The position numbers were made by a program, and so were the translations under genes. Source: Bog-473 sp963755495 (GTDB lineage: Bacteria > Actinomycetota > Acidimicrobiia > Acidimicrobiales > RAAP-2). From it: 64,000 nucleotides of DNA. Under the pieces are notes generated by a model. The model saw only the letters and a list, made by a program, of their open reading frames with translations. It did not search any database and was not told where the DNA came from. Shown here in pieces: positions 34,973 to 44,801 of this stretch (positions within the stretch are counted from its first letter, which is position 1; each line of letters starts with the position of its first letter). The DNA is taken from assembly GCA_963755495.1 (NCBI GenBank), contig CAVWJS010000002.1, positions 124,001 through 188,000 of the forward strand. Direction: 5' to 3'.

Positions 34973-36624
34973 TCAGGTCGTGACGATCGGATCGAGCAGC
35001 CATTCCGGGTTGTCAGTGGCCAGCCGTTGCAGTCGGTAAGGACTAGCGAACAAGGCCAGCAAGGTGCCGTCCTCCCGCTCGAGCACATCGACCCCGCCCA
35101 GCGCGCTCGAGCTCAGCAGCGGTCGCCAAGTCCGTGCGTCGGACAGTCCGCGCTGCGGGCGGTTCCAAATATACGGGCGACCCGAACTCGTGCTCGAGTC
35201 GGTGCACCAACACTTCGAACTGCATTGCCCCGACAGCGGCGAGGATCGGCGTGGCGTTCCCTCCCGGTCGATGGAGGATCTGGATGACGCCCTCGGCGGC
35301 CATCTGCTCCAATCCCTTGCGGAACCGCTTTTGGTTGGACACGTCGGTCGGACGGGCGGTGGCTATCAGCTCCGGCGCAAAGACGGGAATCCCCGGATAG
35401 ACGACCGGCATCCCATCATGCACGGAATCGCCGATGCGGAGGTTCAACGCGTTGACGAGCCCAATGATGTCGCCGGGCCACGCGTCATCGACAGTGACAC
35501 GTTCGGCCCCGAACAAGGACATGGCGTACTTGGTCGTGAAGGATCGGCCGGTCGGTTGATGGATCAGCGGCATTCCCCGCTCGAAGTGACCTGAGCACAC
35601 CCGGACGAAGACCATGTTGTCGCGATGTGACGGGTTCATGTTGGCCTGGATCTTGAAGACGAAGCCCGAGAACCCGGTGTCGAGGTCCCGAACCTCCCCA
35701 GCCGCATCAACCCGACCGGTCGGCGCCGGGGCCAGGTCCACCACGGCATCGAGTAGGTGCCGGACGCCGAAATTGGTCAAGGCCGAGCCGACGAACACCG
35801 GTGTGGTCTCCCCGGCCAGGAAAGTCGGAACATTGAGATCGGATCCCACCGCGTCAAAGAGGGCGCACGCCTCCTCCGCGTGCTGCCATGCCACACCGTG
35901 AGCCTCCAATGCCTGCCGCGGGACCCCAGCGCTCCTCAGTGGCCATCGTGGCCCCATGCGTGCTGCGGGTGAACTGCACGAAGCTGCCGTCGCGGCGGTC
36001 GATCACACCTCGGAAATCGCCCGGATCACCGACCGGCCAGGTCACCGGGGTCGGCTTCAGACCGATGAGATTCTCGATCTCGTCGAGCAGCTCCAACGGG
36101 TCGCGTCCGGATTGATCACACTTGTTGAGGAAGGTCAGGACCGGCATGCGACGAGACCGGCAAACTTCGAACAGCTTGAGCGTCTGCGGCTCGATTCCCT
36201 TGGCCACGTCCAGAACCATGATGGCAGCGTCGGCTGCCGCCAGCACCCGGTAGGTGTCCTCCGAGAAGTCGCGGTGGCCGGGGGTATCCAACAAATTGAT
36301 GATGTGGTCGCGGTAGTCGAACTGCAGCACGGTGGAGCTCACGGAAATGCCACGCTGCTTCTCCAGTTCCATCCAGTCCGAGGTGGTGGCCCGGCGCCCG
36401 GCCCGGGCCGTGACGGCTCCCGCCTCCATGACGGCACCCCCGTAGAGAAGGAACTTCTCGGTCAGCGTGGTTTTCCCGGCGTCGGGGTGACTGATGATGG
36501 CGAAGGTACGGCGGCGCATGGCCTGTTGGCGAGCCTGCCCTCCATCCCACACCGTCTTCGGCAAGCCAACGCCTGTGAGGGGCGCGGGAGGCTGTGCCTC
36601 GAGTGTGTCGCTGGGCTGCTGCAC
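34973..36624 (-). pseudogene. prfC: peptide chain release factor 3, two apparent frameshifts
   Basis: GTPase that recycles RF1/RF2 from ribosomes. GTG 36624 follows GAGGAGA. Frame 1 gives the G domain (FAIISHPDAGKTTLTEKFL; NLLDTPGHRDFSEDTYR; FLNKCDQSGRDPLELLDE) and breaks near 35935. Frame 2 resumes with HAEEACALFDAVG and FLAGETTPVFVGSALTNFG and runs to near 35105. Frame 3 gives the C-terminus (VDVLEREDGTLLALFASPY) with TGA at 34973. Each break is +1; removing two bases restores a 549 aa protein with every region conserved. Recent mutation or assembly error is more likely than an old pseudogene. Confidence 0.85.
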
Positions 36625-36960
36625 GGGATTCTCCTCGACGTAACTGGTTAGCCGCCCAGATCTGATCGCTTGCGGCAAAGGTCCAGGTCGTGGTGTTGCT
36701 GCGTACGACTCATTGTTGCACGCCCTCGCAAACTGGCTGCGGAACGAGTCCGCTACGAAACTGGAGGAGAGCGTTACTGCTCCGCGCCAAGTGGGCTGTC
36801 CCATGGTAGCTACCCCGGCGCCATTGACGATCCGAGAGGCGGTGAGGTTCGGCAGGCGACTCTTCCCTCGCGCCAATGACCTGCGCACGCGCTGCTCGGA
36901 GGAAATTTTCCCAGCACTCTGCGGGCAGATTTTCCCAATCTTCGGAAGCCTGGGTGGCTG
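36625..36960. other. 336-base intergenic region upstream of prfC
   Basis: No convincing coding frame. GAGGAGA near 36632-36638 is the prfC ribosome site. ATTTTCCCA occurs twice as a direct repeat at 36905-36913 and 36929-36937, period 24, close to the end of the SnoaL-like gene; it could be a regulator site for prfC. Confidence 0.4.
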
Positions 36961-37365
36961 TTAGCGAGCCGCCAGTTGGTGCTGCATTCCGGCGGCGTCC
37001 ATGACCCCCCAGTGCTCGACAACCGACCCTCCGTCGATGCGGAAGTAGTCACAGACGTTGATATCGATGAAACTCCCGGAGGCTGCAATTCCCATGAATT
37101 CGCCCCGGTGTTTTCCGGTCATCCGAGCGAGCACGAACACCTTGTCGTCTTCAGAAATGATGTCGTCCACCTGAATCGAAGCGCCTTGGAACCCCGCATG
37201 GAACATCTCGAACATCTGGCGCAGTCCCGCTTTAGTCGGCTCCAGGCCTGGTACCAACTCGTGCTCGATGAACTCGTTGGAAACAACCTCGTCAACGACC
37301 GCAAGGTCACCTGCGTTGAGCCGTTGATAGAACCGGCGTATCAGTTCCTTGTTCGCATGAGACAT
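36961..37365 (-). CDS. SnoaL-like ester cyclase/NTF2-fold protein
   Basis: 134 aa, a single NTF2-like cone domain. It starts ANKELIRRFYQRLNAGDLAVVDEVV and includes FIEHELVPG, GLRQMFEMFHAGFQG, KVFVLARMTGKHRGEFMG and DYFRIDGGSVVEHWG, the typical order of the SnoaL-like polyketide cyclase/ester cyclase group. Substrate unknown. Divergent from a MarR regulator across 110 bases containing a palindrome, so MarR control is likely. Confidence 0.88.
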   Translation of the reverse strand: MSHANKELIRRFYQRLNAGDLAVVDEVVSNEFIEHELVPGLEPTKAGLRQMFEMFHAGFQGASIQVDDIISEDDKVFVLARMTGKHRGEFMGIAASGSFIDINVCDYFRIDGGSVVEHWGVMDAAGMQHQLAAR

Positions 37366-37411
37366 CGTCCGCCCGCTTTCTTGAGTTCGTGAGATGACGG
37401 TAGCAGCATAC

Positions 37412-37427
37412 CGCTAGGACTCTAGCG
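37412..37427. promoter_or_regulatory. palindrome, probable MarR operator
   Basis: CGCTAG-GACT-CTAGCG is a perfect 6+4+6 inverted repeat between the divergent SnoaL-like and MarR genes, 47 bases from the former and 49 from the latter start. Size and position match MarR-family operators; binding is inference. Confidence 0.55.
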
Positions 37428-37475
37428 ATCTACAACTAGCCGTGTGCGAAGACGTCATGGCCGTAACATCGGGTC

Positions 37476-38012
37476 GTGGCCGACGACACGATCATCCGGG
37501 TGCCGTCCCATTTCGAGCACGAAATTCCCGGAGCCAGCCGATCGGCCGCTGAGGTGGCAGCGACACTTGTCGGCACCGCGACTGCGCTCGATGCCGCAAT
37601 AGAGCGTGCACCGCGACAAGCCGCCAATCTGTCCACCAGCGCGTTCCAAACGCTGGCGATCCTCGACGGTGCGCGATGCCCTCTGCCCTCCAACGTCATA
37701 GCGGAACGCCTCCTTGTCAGCACCGCCAGCATGACGTCGTTGCTCCACACGCTGGAGCGCCGGGGCCTCGTCGAGCGTCGCCCGCACCCCACTGATGGTC
37801 GCAAGGTTCTTGTCGATCTCACGCCTCAGGCGCAACCGATTATCGATTCGCAGCTTCCCGTCATTCATGCGGTCATCACGCAGGCAATCGGAGACGTTCC
37901 CGAGGCCGATCGTGAGGTGCTCCTCCGGTCGCTGTCGCTGATCAAGACACGACTCGCTCAGATGGCGGGCCAGCCGCTTCCGAAGGCAAAGGCGCGTCGG
38001 AAGCCGAAATGA
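37476..38012 (+). CDS. MarR-family transcriptional regulator
   Basis: 178 aa winged-helix regulator. The DNA-binding core is PLPSNVIAERLLVSTASMTS, followed by LLHTLERRGLVERRPHPTDGRK, the characteristic wing with the Asp-Gly-Arg turn. The GTG is at 37476. The tail is Lys/Arg-rich (KAKARRKPK). It is divergent from the SnoaL-like gene and probably represses it and itself through the palindrome at 37412. Ligand unknown. Confidence 0.92.
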   Translation: MADDTIIRVPSHFEHEIPGASRSAAEVAATLVGTATALDAAIERAPRQAANLSTSAFQTLAILDGARCPLPSNVIAERLLVSTASMTSLLHTLERRGLVERRPHPTDGRKVLVDLTPQAQPIIDSQLPVIHAVITQAIGDVPEADREVLLRSLSLIKTRLAQMAGQPLPKAKARRKPK

Positions 38013-38032
38013 CCCCTACGATTCGTAAGGGC

Positions 38033-38694
38033 TCACGCCCGGGTGATGAATCCCGTTTCATAGGCGATCACCACAAGCTGGGCTCGGTCGCGCGCGTTTA
38101 ACTTCATGAGAACCCGGCTGACGTGGGTCTTCGCCGTCGCCGCGCTCATATGCAGGGCATCGGCTAGCTCCTGATTCGACATGCCTTTGGCCACTAGGCC
38201 GAAGACCTCGCGTTCTCGCCCGGTGAGTGCGTCGATGATCTCCGATGAGACGGTTGGATTCGGCTCACGACTGGTGAAATCAGCGATGAGTCGCCTCGTC
38301 ACGCTCGGAGCCAGGAGCGCGTCACCATCTGCAATGACGCGGATGGCCGTCAATAACTCGGACGGCGGGGTGTCCTTCAACATGAAGCCACTCGCTCCAG
38401 CCCGTAACGCCGCGTAGACGTACTCGTCAAGATCGAAGGTAGTCAGTATCAAGATACGGGGGACATGCCCGTGGCCGGCGCCAAGAATCCGGCGTGTTGC
38501 TTCGATCCCGTCCATCTCGGGCATCCGGACATCCATAAGCACCACGTCTGGGTGGGTCGCGCGACAAGCTCCACTGCTTCTACGCCGTTGGAAGCCTCGC
38601 CGAGCACGCTGAACCCGACTTCCGAATCCACCAGCACCCGGAATCCGGCCCGCACGAGCGCCTGGTCATCGACCACGACGACCCCGATGGTCAT
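38033..38694 (-). pseudogene. NarL/LuxR-family response regulator, apparent one-base frameshift
   Basis: The receiver starts at ATG 38694 (VVVVDDQALVRAGFRVLVD) and reads correctly to ELVARPT, then breaks near 38555. The next frame gives VVLMDVRMPEMDG with the phosphorylated Asp, the rest of the receiver (LTTFDLDEYVYAALRAGASG) and a LuxR helix-turn-helix (LTGREREVFGLVAKGMSNQE). One base appears missing in the run GACCCACCC; adding it gives ART-HPDVVLMD and a 220 aa protein. Its ATG overlaps the kinase stop (ATGA). Likely regulates the divergent ABC exporter. Confidence 0.85.
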
Positions 38695-39956
38695 GACGTC
38701 GACCCGCCGAAGGGAAGACGGGCCAACACCTCGAACCCGCCCTCGGGACGGGGTCCAGCTGTGAGTGACCCGCCGTACATCGCTGCGCGCTCGCGCATGC
38801 CGATGATGCCATGGTGCGCCTTGGTCCCATCGCCTTGGTCCGGCGTGAGGACATGCCCATTTCTGTGAAGCGCACCTTTATCGGTCACGCTAATGATCAC
38901 CGCCTCGTCATCGAATGCGATGTCAACTGTGGCGTGCGCACTCCCGGCGTGCTTGGTGACGTTGGTCAATGCCTCTTGCACGATGCGGTACACGGTGAGG
39001 TCGAGGCTCGGCGACACCGGCGTCAGGTACCCCCGGAGTCGGTATGTGACTGCCACGCCCGCCGCCCGACATCGATCCAGAAGCTGCTCGATGTCAGCCA
39101 GGCCTGGCGAGGGAAGAAGGCTGGGCTCCGCTGCATCATCACGACGCAGGCCCCCGAGCACACGGCGTAGCTCCTCGAGCGCCGAGCGACTGGTTGATTC
39201 CACTGCGGCGAGAGCTTTTCGCGCCTCCTCCGGCTGCATATCCAACACATGGCCACCAACGGCAGATTGGATCGCGATCACACTGAGGCTGTGGGCCACG
39301 ATGTCGTGCAGCTCCCGTGCTATCTGAAGGCGCTCTTCGGCGACCGACCTCTGCGCCAACTCCAGTTCCCGACGTTGGCGTTCTTCGGCCTGCAGCGACA
39401 ATCCGGTGACGTAGGCGCGCCGGGAACGCACGCTGTCACCGACGAACCATGCCGCCACCGCCACGATCACATTGGACCAGACCTGATCGGTCATGACCGA
39501 GCTGGAGGCATAACGGAGACCTTCACCGACTCCGAGGGCGACCACGAAAGCGATGCCGACCGCGCACAGCGCGACGACAGACAACCGGCGCTCATATTGC
39601 GCTGCGACGATGTAGACCGGCAACGCAATTATCGGAGTTTCGTCGATGTTCTGACCGATCACCACCACGGCGGCCAGGGCACAGGTGACAACCGCCAGCA
39701 CAGGGAGGGGGTAATACCGGCGGGCCGGTAAGAACAAAGAGGCCACGCAGAGGGCCACGAAGAGGGCGACACCATGCGGATCGTGCAAGCCGTTGTTTCT
39801 GAACACACCGCCACGCCTGCCCTGTCCCAGGATGGTCACCAGACCGACGAGAAAAAACAGCAATCCGAGGCCGACATCGATCGAGAACCACTGACGGGGG
39901 GTGACCCGTTGCAGCAAGGGAGGGCGAGGTGCGCCGATTCCTTGGGGTGATGCCAC
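38691..39956 (-). CDS. NarL-type sensor histidine kinase
   Basis: 421 aa. The N-terminus has five to six hydrophobic segments (residues about 27-175) and little extracytoplasmic sequence, typical of intramembrane-sensing DesK/LiaS-like kinases. A coiled linker leads to the HisKA_3 box with H217 (ARELHDIVAHSLSVI), then an HATPase domain (VQEALTNVTKHAG; VTDKGALHRNG; GIIGMRERAAMYGG). It overlaps the response-regulator start by 4 bases and is divergent from the ABC genes, an arrangement common for systems that sense cell-envelope drugs. Confidence 0.93.
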   Translation of the reverse strand: MASPQGIGAPRPPLLQRVTPRQWFSIDVGLGLLFFLVGLVTILGQGRRGGVFRNNGLHDPHGVALFVALCVASLFLPARRYYPLPVLAVVTCALAAVVVIGQNIDETPIIALPVYIVAAQYERRLSVVALCAVGIAFVVALGVGEGLRYASSSVMTDQVWSNVIVAVAAWFVGDSVRSRRAYVTGLSLQAEERQRRELELAQRSVAEERLQIARELHDIVAHSLSVIAIQSAVGGHVLDMQPEEARKALAAVESTSRSALEELRRVLGGLRRDDAAEPSLLPSPGLADIEQLLDRCRAAGVAVTYRLRGYLTPVSPSLDLTVYRIVQEALTNVTKHAGSAHATVDIAFDDEAVIISVTDKGALHRNGHVLTPDQGDGTKAHHGIIGMRERAAMYGGSLTAGPRPEGGFEVLARLPFGGSTS

Positions 39957-40011
39957 ATTCGGAGGTTAGTGAGCTGTCTGCTCGCCCACATCGGCCGATA
40001 GTCGTTGCGCG

Positions 40012-40062
40012 CCTACGTCGGAGGATGTAGGGCGGGAACTGGGAGAGAGCAGCGCCTACATC
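40012..40062. promoter_or_regulatory. three CCTACRTC motifs between kinase and ABC operons
   Basis: CCTACGTC at 40012-40019, its near reverse complement GATGTAGG at 40024-40031, and CCTACATC at 40055-40062. The first two form an inverted repeat with a 4-base spacer and one mismatch. In a 222-base divergent promoter region this fits binding of the NarL-type response regulator. Confidence 0.5.
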
Positions 40063-40178
40063 TCAGGTCAGACGAGATAGAGCCCCTGGGGCGACGACGC
40101 AGCCTGGCCACCGCGTCATGCTCCATGAGAGATCCATCCACCCCTGTGCGGATCAGACCAAGGCAATAGGAGCGACCC

Positions 40179-41157
40179 ATGATCACAGTCACCGGAATCA
40201 CCAAGCGCTACGGCGGAACCCTGGCGGTGGATGATCTTTCGTTTGACGTGAAGCCGGGCCAGGTCACCGGGTTCCTCGGCCCAAACGGGTCGGGGAAGTC
40301 GACCACGATGCGCATGATCATGGGCCTCGACCGTCCTGATGCCGGGCAGACGACCGTCAACGGCGTCGCATACGGTCACCTCGGATGGCCACTGCGTGAA
40401 GTGGGAGCACTCCTCGAGGCGAGAGCCATACACCCCGGGCGCAGCGCGCAGAACCATCTGCTGGCCCTGGCGCAAACCAACGACATCCCCCGCTCCCGCG
40501 TAGACGAGGTGCTGGATGTGGTCGGCCTGACGAGCGTGGCCCATAAGCGTGCCGGCACCTTCTCGCTCGGCATGGGACAGAGGCTGGGTATCGCCGAGCG
40601 CGCTCCTGGGTGACCCCAGCGTGCTCCTCTTCGACGAACCGATTAACGGACTCGATCCAGAGGGCATTCGCTGGGTGCGCAACCTGCTCAAGGGGTTGGG
40701 TCGGGAAGGCCGCACCGTTTTCGTCTCAAGCCATCTCATGAGCGAGATGGCCCTGACTGCAGATCACCTGGTGGTGATTGGGAGGGGGCGCCTCATTGCC
40801 GAGATGCCGGTAGCGGACTTCATCGCTCAGAGCTCCCAACAGTTCGTCCGGGTTCGCACCGTTCAGCCGAACGAATTCCGTGAGGCGATGCAGTCGAACG
40901 GAGCAACAGTGGTGCAAGAGGAGGACGGTGCCCTGTCCGTGGTGGGACTCAACGCCGAAAAAATCGGTGACATCGCGTTTGATCGACGACTCCCCCTTCA
41001 CGAACTCTCGCCTCAACTGGCATCCCTGGAGGAAGCGTTCATGGAGCTAACGCAGGACAGCGTCGACTATCGACCAGGAGCGGCCGATCTGACCGACGAT
41101 TTCAACGACGATTTCGTCACCCTCGACAACAACCGGCAGACGCCGGCGGGAAAGTGA
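40179..41157 (+). pseudogene. ABC transporter ATP-binding protein, apparent one-base frameshift
   Basis: The ABC-2 type ATPase starts ITVTGITKRYGGTLAVDDL with Walker A FLGPNGSGKSTTMRMIMG and signature FSLGMGQRLGIA, then breaks at GAGCGCGCT near 40600. The +1 frame continues ALLGDPSVLLFDEPINGLDPE (Walker B, quoted here in part as LLFDEPINGLDPE), the H-loop VSSHLMSEM and a C-terminal regulatory extension. Removing one base gives LGIA-S/G-ALLGDP, the exact family spacing, and a 325 aa protein. It pairs with the permease 8 bases downstream. Confidence 0.85.
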
Positions 41158-41164
41158 GCCAACA

Positions 41165-41999
41165 ATGACCCTCATTACAACCACCATTCCGGCGCCCTCC
41201 GCCCTGCGGTATCGACCGACCGGCGTATTGCGATCCGAATGGACGAAGCTCCGCAGCGTGCGTTCTACGACGTGGACCCTTCTCGCTACCGTCGTGATCA
41301 CAATTGGCATTGGCATCATCGCCACGGCCACTGAAGCAACGCGCTGGACGCACACTTTCCCTGCAAGTCGCCTGTCGTTCGATCCCACAAACCTGAGCCT
41401 GACCGGCTTGCTCTTCGGCCAGTTCGCCATCGGGATCCTCGGTGTGCTGGCTATCGAGCGCGGAATACGGGACGGGGACGATCCGGGCCAGTCTCGCCGC
41501 CGTGCCCGATCGACGCGTGCTTCTGGCCGCCAAAGCGGCCGTATTCGCCCTCGTTGCCCTGGTCGTCGGAGAGGTGGTCTCCTTCGGCGCCTTCTTCATA
41601 GGACAAATGCTGATTGGCGGCGGCGCTCCGCACGCAAGCATCGGCCAGGCCGGCGTGTTGCGCGCCGTAGCTGGCGGTGGCCTCTACCTAGCCCTGCTGG
41701 GACTGCTCGCCCTGGGCTTGGGCTCCATCATCCGCCACACGGCAGGTGCGATCGCCGTGTTCGTAGGAGTGCTGCTGATCATCCCGCTGCTTCTTCCTGC
41801 TCTTCCTACGTCACTCAATCACGCCATCAACAAATTCGAGCCGATCACTATCGGCAACGCAATAACGAGCGTCAACACGCACGTAGGCAGTGGGGCTACG
41901 CCGACCTTCAACGCCTGGGTGGGATTGGCCCTCATGGCCGGATACGCCGCACTTGCCCTTGGAATCGGCGGTTGGCGCATGATGCGGCGGGACGCGTAG
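41165..41999 (+). pseudogene. ABC-2 type permease, apparent one-base frameshift
   Basis: The N-terminus reads TGVLRSEWTKLRSVRSTTWT, a membrane helix TLLATVVITIGIGIIATA, then GILGVLAI, where the frame breaks at GAGCGCGGA near 41455. The +1 frame continues EYGTGTIRASLAAVPDRR, the family signature, and four further membrane helices to GGWRMMRRDA. Deleting one base yields LAI-S/G-AEYGTGTIR and a 277 aa protein. With the ATPase it forms an exporter; the substrate is unknown, but linkage to a DesK/LiaS-like system suggests drugs or envelope stress. Confidence 0.82.
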
Positions 42000-42135
42000 G
42001 AGAGAGAGTCGACGCGAAGGAAGGAGCGGTCTAGCCGGTTCTCCGGCAGGTTCTTGATCCGTCCCATCCAATTGCTGGGACGGATCGGACCGCCGACCTT
42101 ACGCCCTTCAGTCGCCCGGCGAACACGAAGTGCCG

Positions 42136-43170
42136 TCAGTCCAAGAGGTTGGCGCGCAGAAAATCGCGAGTGAGCTTCGCCAGCTGAGGCCCATTCTCGG
42201 GCAGTCCGCCGCCGTGGATCTGCGGAAAGCGACGGACCGTCACGCTGATGCCAGCCTCGCTCAAGCGTTCGGCGTAGATGAGTCCGTCGTCGCGGAGGCT
42301 GTCGAAGTCTCCGACGGTGATCAGGGCCGGGGGCAACTCCCCGAAGCTGGCCGCGTGAACCGGCGAGGCATACGGGTTGTACATATCCAATGGGTCACGG
42401 AGGTACGTCGCCCACATCTTCTGCCAGCGGTCAAGCGAGGTGCCGTAGCCAGTGGCATACAGCCGATGGCTCACCGTGTTGCAGCTGCTGTCGAGGCAAG
42501 GTATCTGAACCACCTGCCCGCGGAGCGCCGGGCCGCCGCGGTCGCGGGTCATCAACGCGACGGCAGCGGTGAGGTTCCCTCCGGCGCTGCCCCCTCCCAT
42601 TGCGATACGGGCGGGGTCGACTCCGAGCTCGTTGCCATGTGCGGCGACCCAGGCCAGGGCCGTGTAGCAGTCCTCCACGGGGAGCGGGAACTTGTGCTCC
42701 GGGGTGAGGCGGTAGTCGACATCGACCACCACGATTCCAAGATCAAGGGCCATCGTGGCGTGGCTCGCTCCGCTGTTTCGAACGATGTCGCCCCCCATGA
42801 GCCACCAGCCCCCACCGTGGAGGGTGAGGTACGCCGGTGCGCCGGTCGCGTCGGTCGGGCGGTACACATAGGCGCTGATCGCACCCCGTGTACAGGCCTC
42901 GCAGCCTGACGATCCGCACGAGCCCTCCACCGGGATCCGGACCTCGATGACCTCGACGCCCGAAGGTAACTCAGGCGCTCCGTTGCTGCCGATCATCTGC
43001 CGGACGACGGCGTGCTGCTGCTCGCGGCGGCGGGCGATGTCGTCGAACCACGCCTCGCGCTCTGACGGATCGTCCGGCGCCGTCTTCACGTCGGGATATG
43101 GATCGCCGTCCATCATCGGAGCGATATAGCTGACGATCTCGCGGAGACGCGGGTCAGTGATCAGTTCCAT
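42136..43170 (-). CDS. alpha/beta hydrolase fold-3 (HSL-family) esterase
   Basis: 344 aa. The HSL-family oxyanion motif is LTLHGGGWWLMGGD, the nucleophile Ser is in GGGSAGGNLTAAV, the Asp is in VGDFDSLRDDG, and the His is in QIHGGGLPENG. A cysteine-rich stretch GSCGSSGCEACTRG before the HGGG motif is unusual and could form disulfides or bind metal. ATG 43170 is preferred over the longer frame from 43335. Probably a carboxylesterase with unknown natural substrate. Confidence 0.9.
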   Translation of the reverse strand: MELITDPRLREIVSYIAPMMDGDPYPDVKTAPDDPSEREAWFDDIARRREQQHAVVRQMIGSNGAPELPSGVEVIEVRIPVEGSCGSSGCEACTRGAISAYVYRPTDATGAPAYLTLHGGGWWLMGGDIVRNSGASHATMALDLGIVVVDVDYRLTPEHKFPLPVEDCYTALAWVAAHGNELGVDPARIAMGGGSAGGNLTAAVALMTRDRGGPALRGQVVQIPCLDSSCNTVSHRLYATGYGTSLDRWQKMWATYLRDPLDMYNPYASPVHAASFGELPPALITVGDFDSLRDDGLIYAERLSEAGISVTVRRFPQIHGGGLPENGPQLAKLTRDFLRANLLD

Positions 43171-43544
43171 ATGAATCGCCCCCAATAGTTCTTGGGAGCG
43201 AAGGCCCCCATCGAACGAGAACTTAGTCGGCGGACAAATCATACGCATGATCGGATGCCACCCGACCGGAGCGGTACTGTCGTTGGGCGAGTTCTGCGAA
43301 CGCATCGTCGAATTATTGGGAACGAACAACGTCATCGTCGTTCGATGGCCATTTCAATCTCTTCCACGAGTTCAGCGGCGAGGAGCTCCGATGAGTGATC
43401 GAAGGCATGGCCACCCACGTTTGCACTCACTGTCGCTGGCCGGGGCTCAACGGCGCATGAAATCAGCTATAGCGTGTTCTTCGTGGCCTCGGTGTCCGGT
43501 CCGATCATGATGACCAGAGACCCCGAGGAACAGGCTGCTGGTAG
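43171..43544. other. 374-base intergenic region, no clear gene
   Basis: Lies between the divergent esterase and diguanylate cyclase genes. One frame from 43247 to 43510 is open (87 codons) but shows no family resemblance and no ribosome site, so I do not call it. Promoters for both flanking genes must lie here. Confidence 0.4.
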
Positions 43545-44795
43545 GTGGTTCCGTTGGTTCTGAAATGGCGACTCAATCACCTTTCGGCGAACGAAGGTCG
43601 ACGCCGAAGAGCTCCTCCTCTGACCGATTTAGCCGCAACCGATGCGGGGTCAATCGCAAGAGAGGCGCGAAGCTCGACGGGGAACGGCGCGAAACACGCA
43701 TTCTGGCGTCAGCAAACAAGAGTGGCGCTCACCGTCGTGCTCGTCGAAACGGCGATCGTCATGACCTATCTCGCGGCAACACCTCATGGCACGCATCGAC
43801 TCGTCCTTTGGATCGTCACGGCGTCGTGCTTTGTCGGGGGGCTTGCAAGCCTGGTTGTCGTGGTTCCGATCCAGCTCTCCGAGAAATGGGAACTCACCTT
43901 CAGTCTCGGCTGGTCGCTCGCGACGTGCGTAATGGTTGCCACGGGAGCTGCCCTTGACGGTGGCCTCCACAGTCCACTCCTCATTTTGCTCGTGTTCCCA
44001 GTGGTCTTCGCGGGACTAATCCTTCCACCGGCGTCAGTAGCGCTCACTGCATTCTCATCAGTCGTGGCGGCAAGTGTCGCCTGCGCGACCGGGTCAACGA
44101 TTACGGCCGAATGGCCGGCGTTCCTCATCGACCTTGCCGTTCTCGTCGGCTTGTCGACGGTCTCGTTCGCAGCTTCGGCAGGGCGTACGCGCCTTCAACT
44201 GGAGACTGATCGGCTCACGAATGAGCTTGCGAGCTTGGCCACCACTGACACGCTCACCGGCTGTTTGAACCGTCGAGCCTTCGATGAGCAGTGCGAGCTC
44301 GAATTCCTCCGTTCGGCACGTTACCGCCATCGGCTGGCGTTCATCATGATTGATATCGACAACTTCAAAGGCCTGAACGACACCAACGGTCACTTGGCTG
44401 GCGATCGAGCCCTGGCGCGAGTCGGCGAGACATTACGCAGGACAAGCCGTTCCATCGACATCGTGGCGAGATACGGAGGAGACGAGTTCGCGATCTTGAT
44501 GCCCGATACCGACATGGGTGGCGTAATCGGCCTCGCGAGTAGAATTCACAGGGAGTTGGCCTTCAATGAATACGCACTCACTTTGAGTTATGGCGGAAGC
44601 TTGGTTGGAGCCAACATTTCAACACTTGCTACCCTGTCCGAAGACGCAGACTGGGCCCTCTATGAAGCGAAACGGGCTGGTCGTGACCGAATCGTCGTAC
44701 GTGACAACGGGACCTCGAACACGGTACCGCTCATGACGGATACATCTGTCCAGCAATCTGCTCCAACCGAGGAATTCGGGAAGTCAACTCTATAG
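43545..44795 (+). CDS. membrane-bound diguanylate cyclase (GGDEF)
   Basis: 416 aa. Six hydrophobic segments (residues about 58-212) form a membrane sensor; the GGDEF domain follows from about 232 (TTDTLTGCLNRRAFDEQ; FIMIDIDNFKGLNDTNGH). The active site GGDEF is intact at 311-315, and an RxxD inhibitory site (RSID, 302-305) has the standard 5-residue spacing, so it should make c-di-GMP with product inhibition. No EAL domain is present. The start at GTG 43545 is weakly supported. Confidence 0.92.
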   Translation: MVPLVLKWRLNHLSANEGRRRRAPPLTDLAATDAGSIAREARSSTGNGAKHAFWRQQTRVALTVVLVETAIVMTYLAATPHGTHRLVLWIVTASCFVGGLASLVVVVPIQLSEKWELTFSLGWSLATCVMVATGAALDGGLHSPLLILLVFPVVFAGLILPPASVALTAFSSVVAASVACATGSTITAEWPAFLIDLAVLVGLSTVSFAASAGRTRLQLETDRLTNELASLATTDTLTGCLNRRAFDEQCELEFLRSARYRHRLAFIMIDIDNFKGLNDTNGHLAGDRALARVGETLRRTSRSIDIVARYGGDEFAILMPDTDMGGVIGLASRIHRELAFNEYALTLSYGGSLVGANISTLATLSEDADWALYEAKRAGRDRIVVRDNGTSNTVPLMTDTSVQQSAPTEEFGKSTL

Positions 44796-44801
44796 ATCTC
44801 G

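Noticed and set aside
34973..41999. Programmed +1 ribosomal frameshifting at GAG-CGC in prfC and the ABC genes
   Set aside because: The same hexamer in the same frame is read normally in the acyl-CoA dehydrogenase and the CBS-citrate synthase, there is no shared slippery or stop context, and a single-base deletion at each site restores exact family spacing. Assembly error or recent mutation is simpler.
43247..43510. 87-codon open frame between esterase and diguanylate cyclase
   Set aside because: No ribosome site, no recognisable domain, and the last third is Arg/Ser-rich as in shadow frames.
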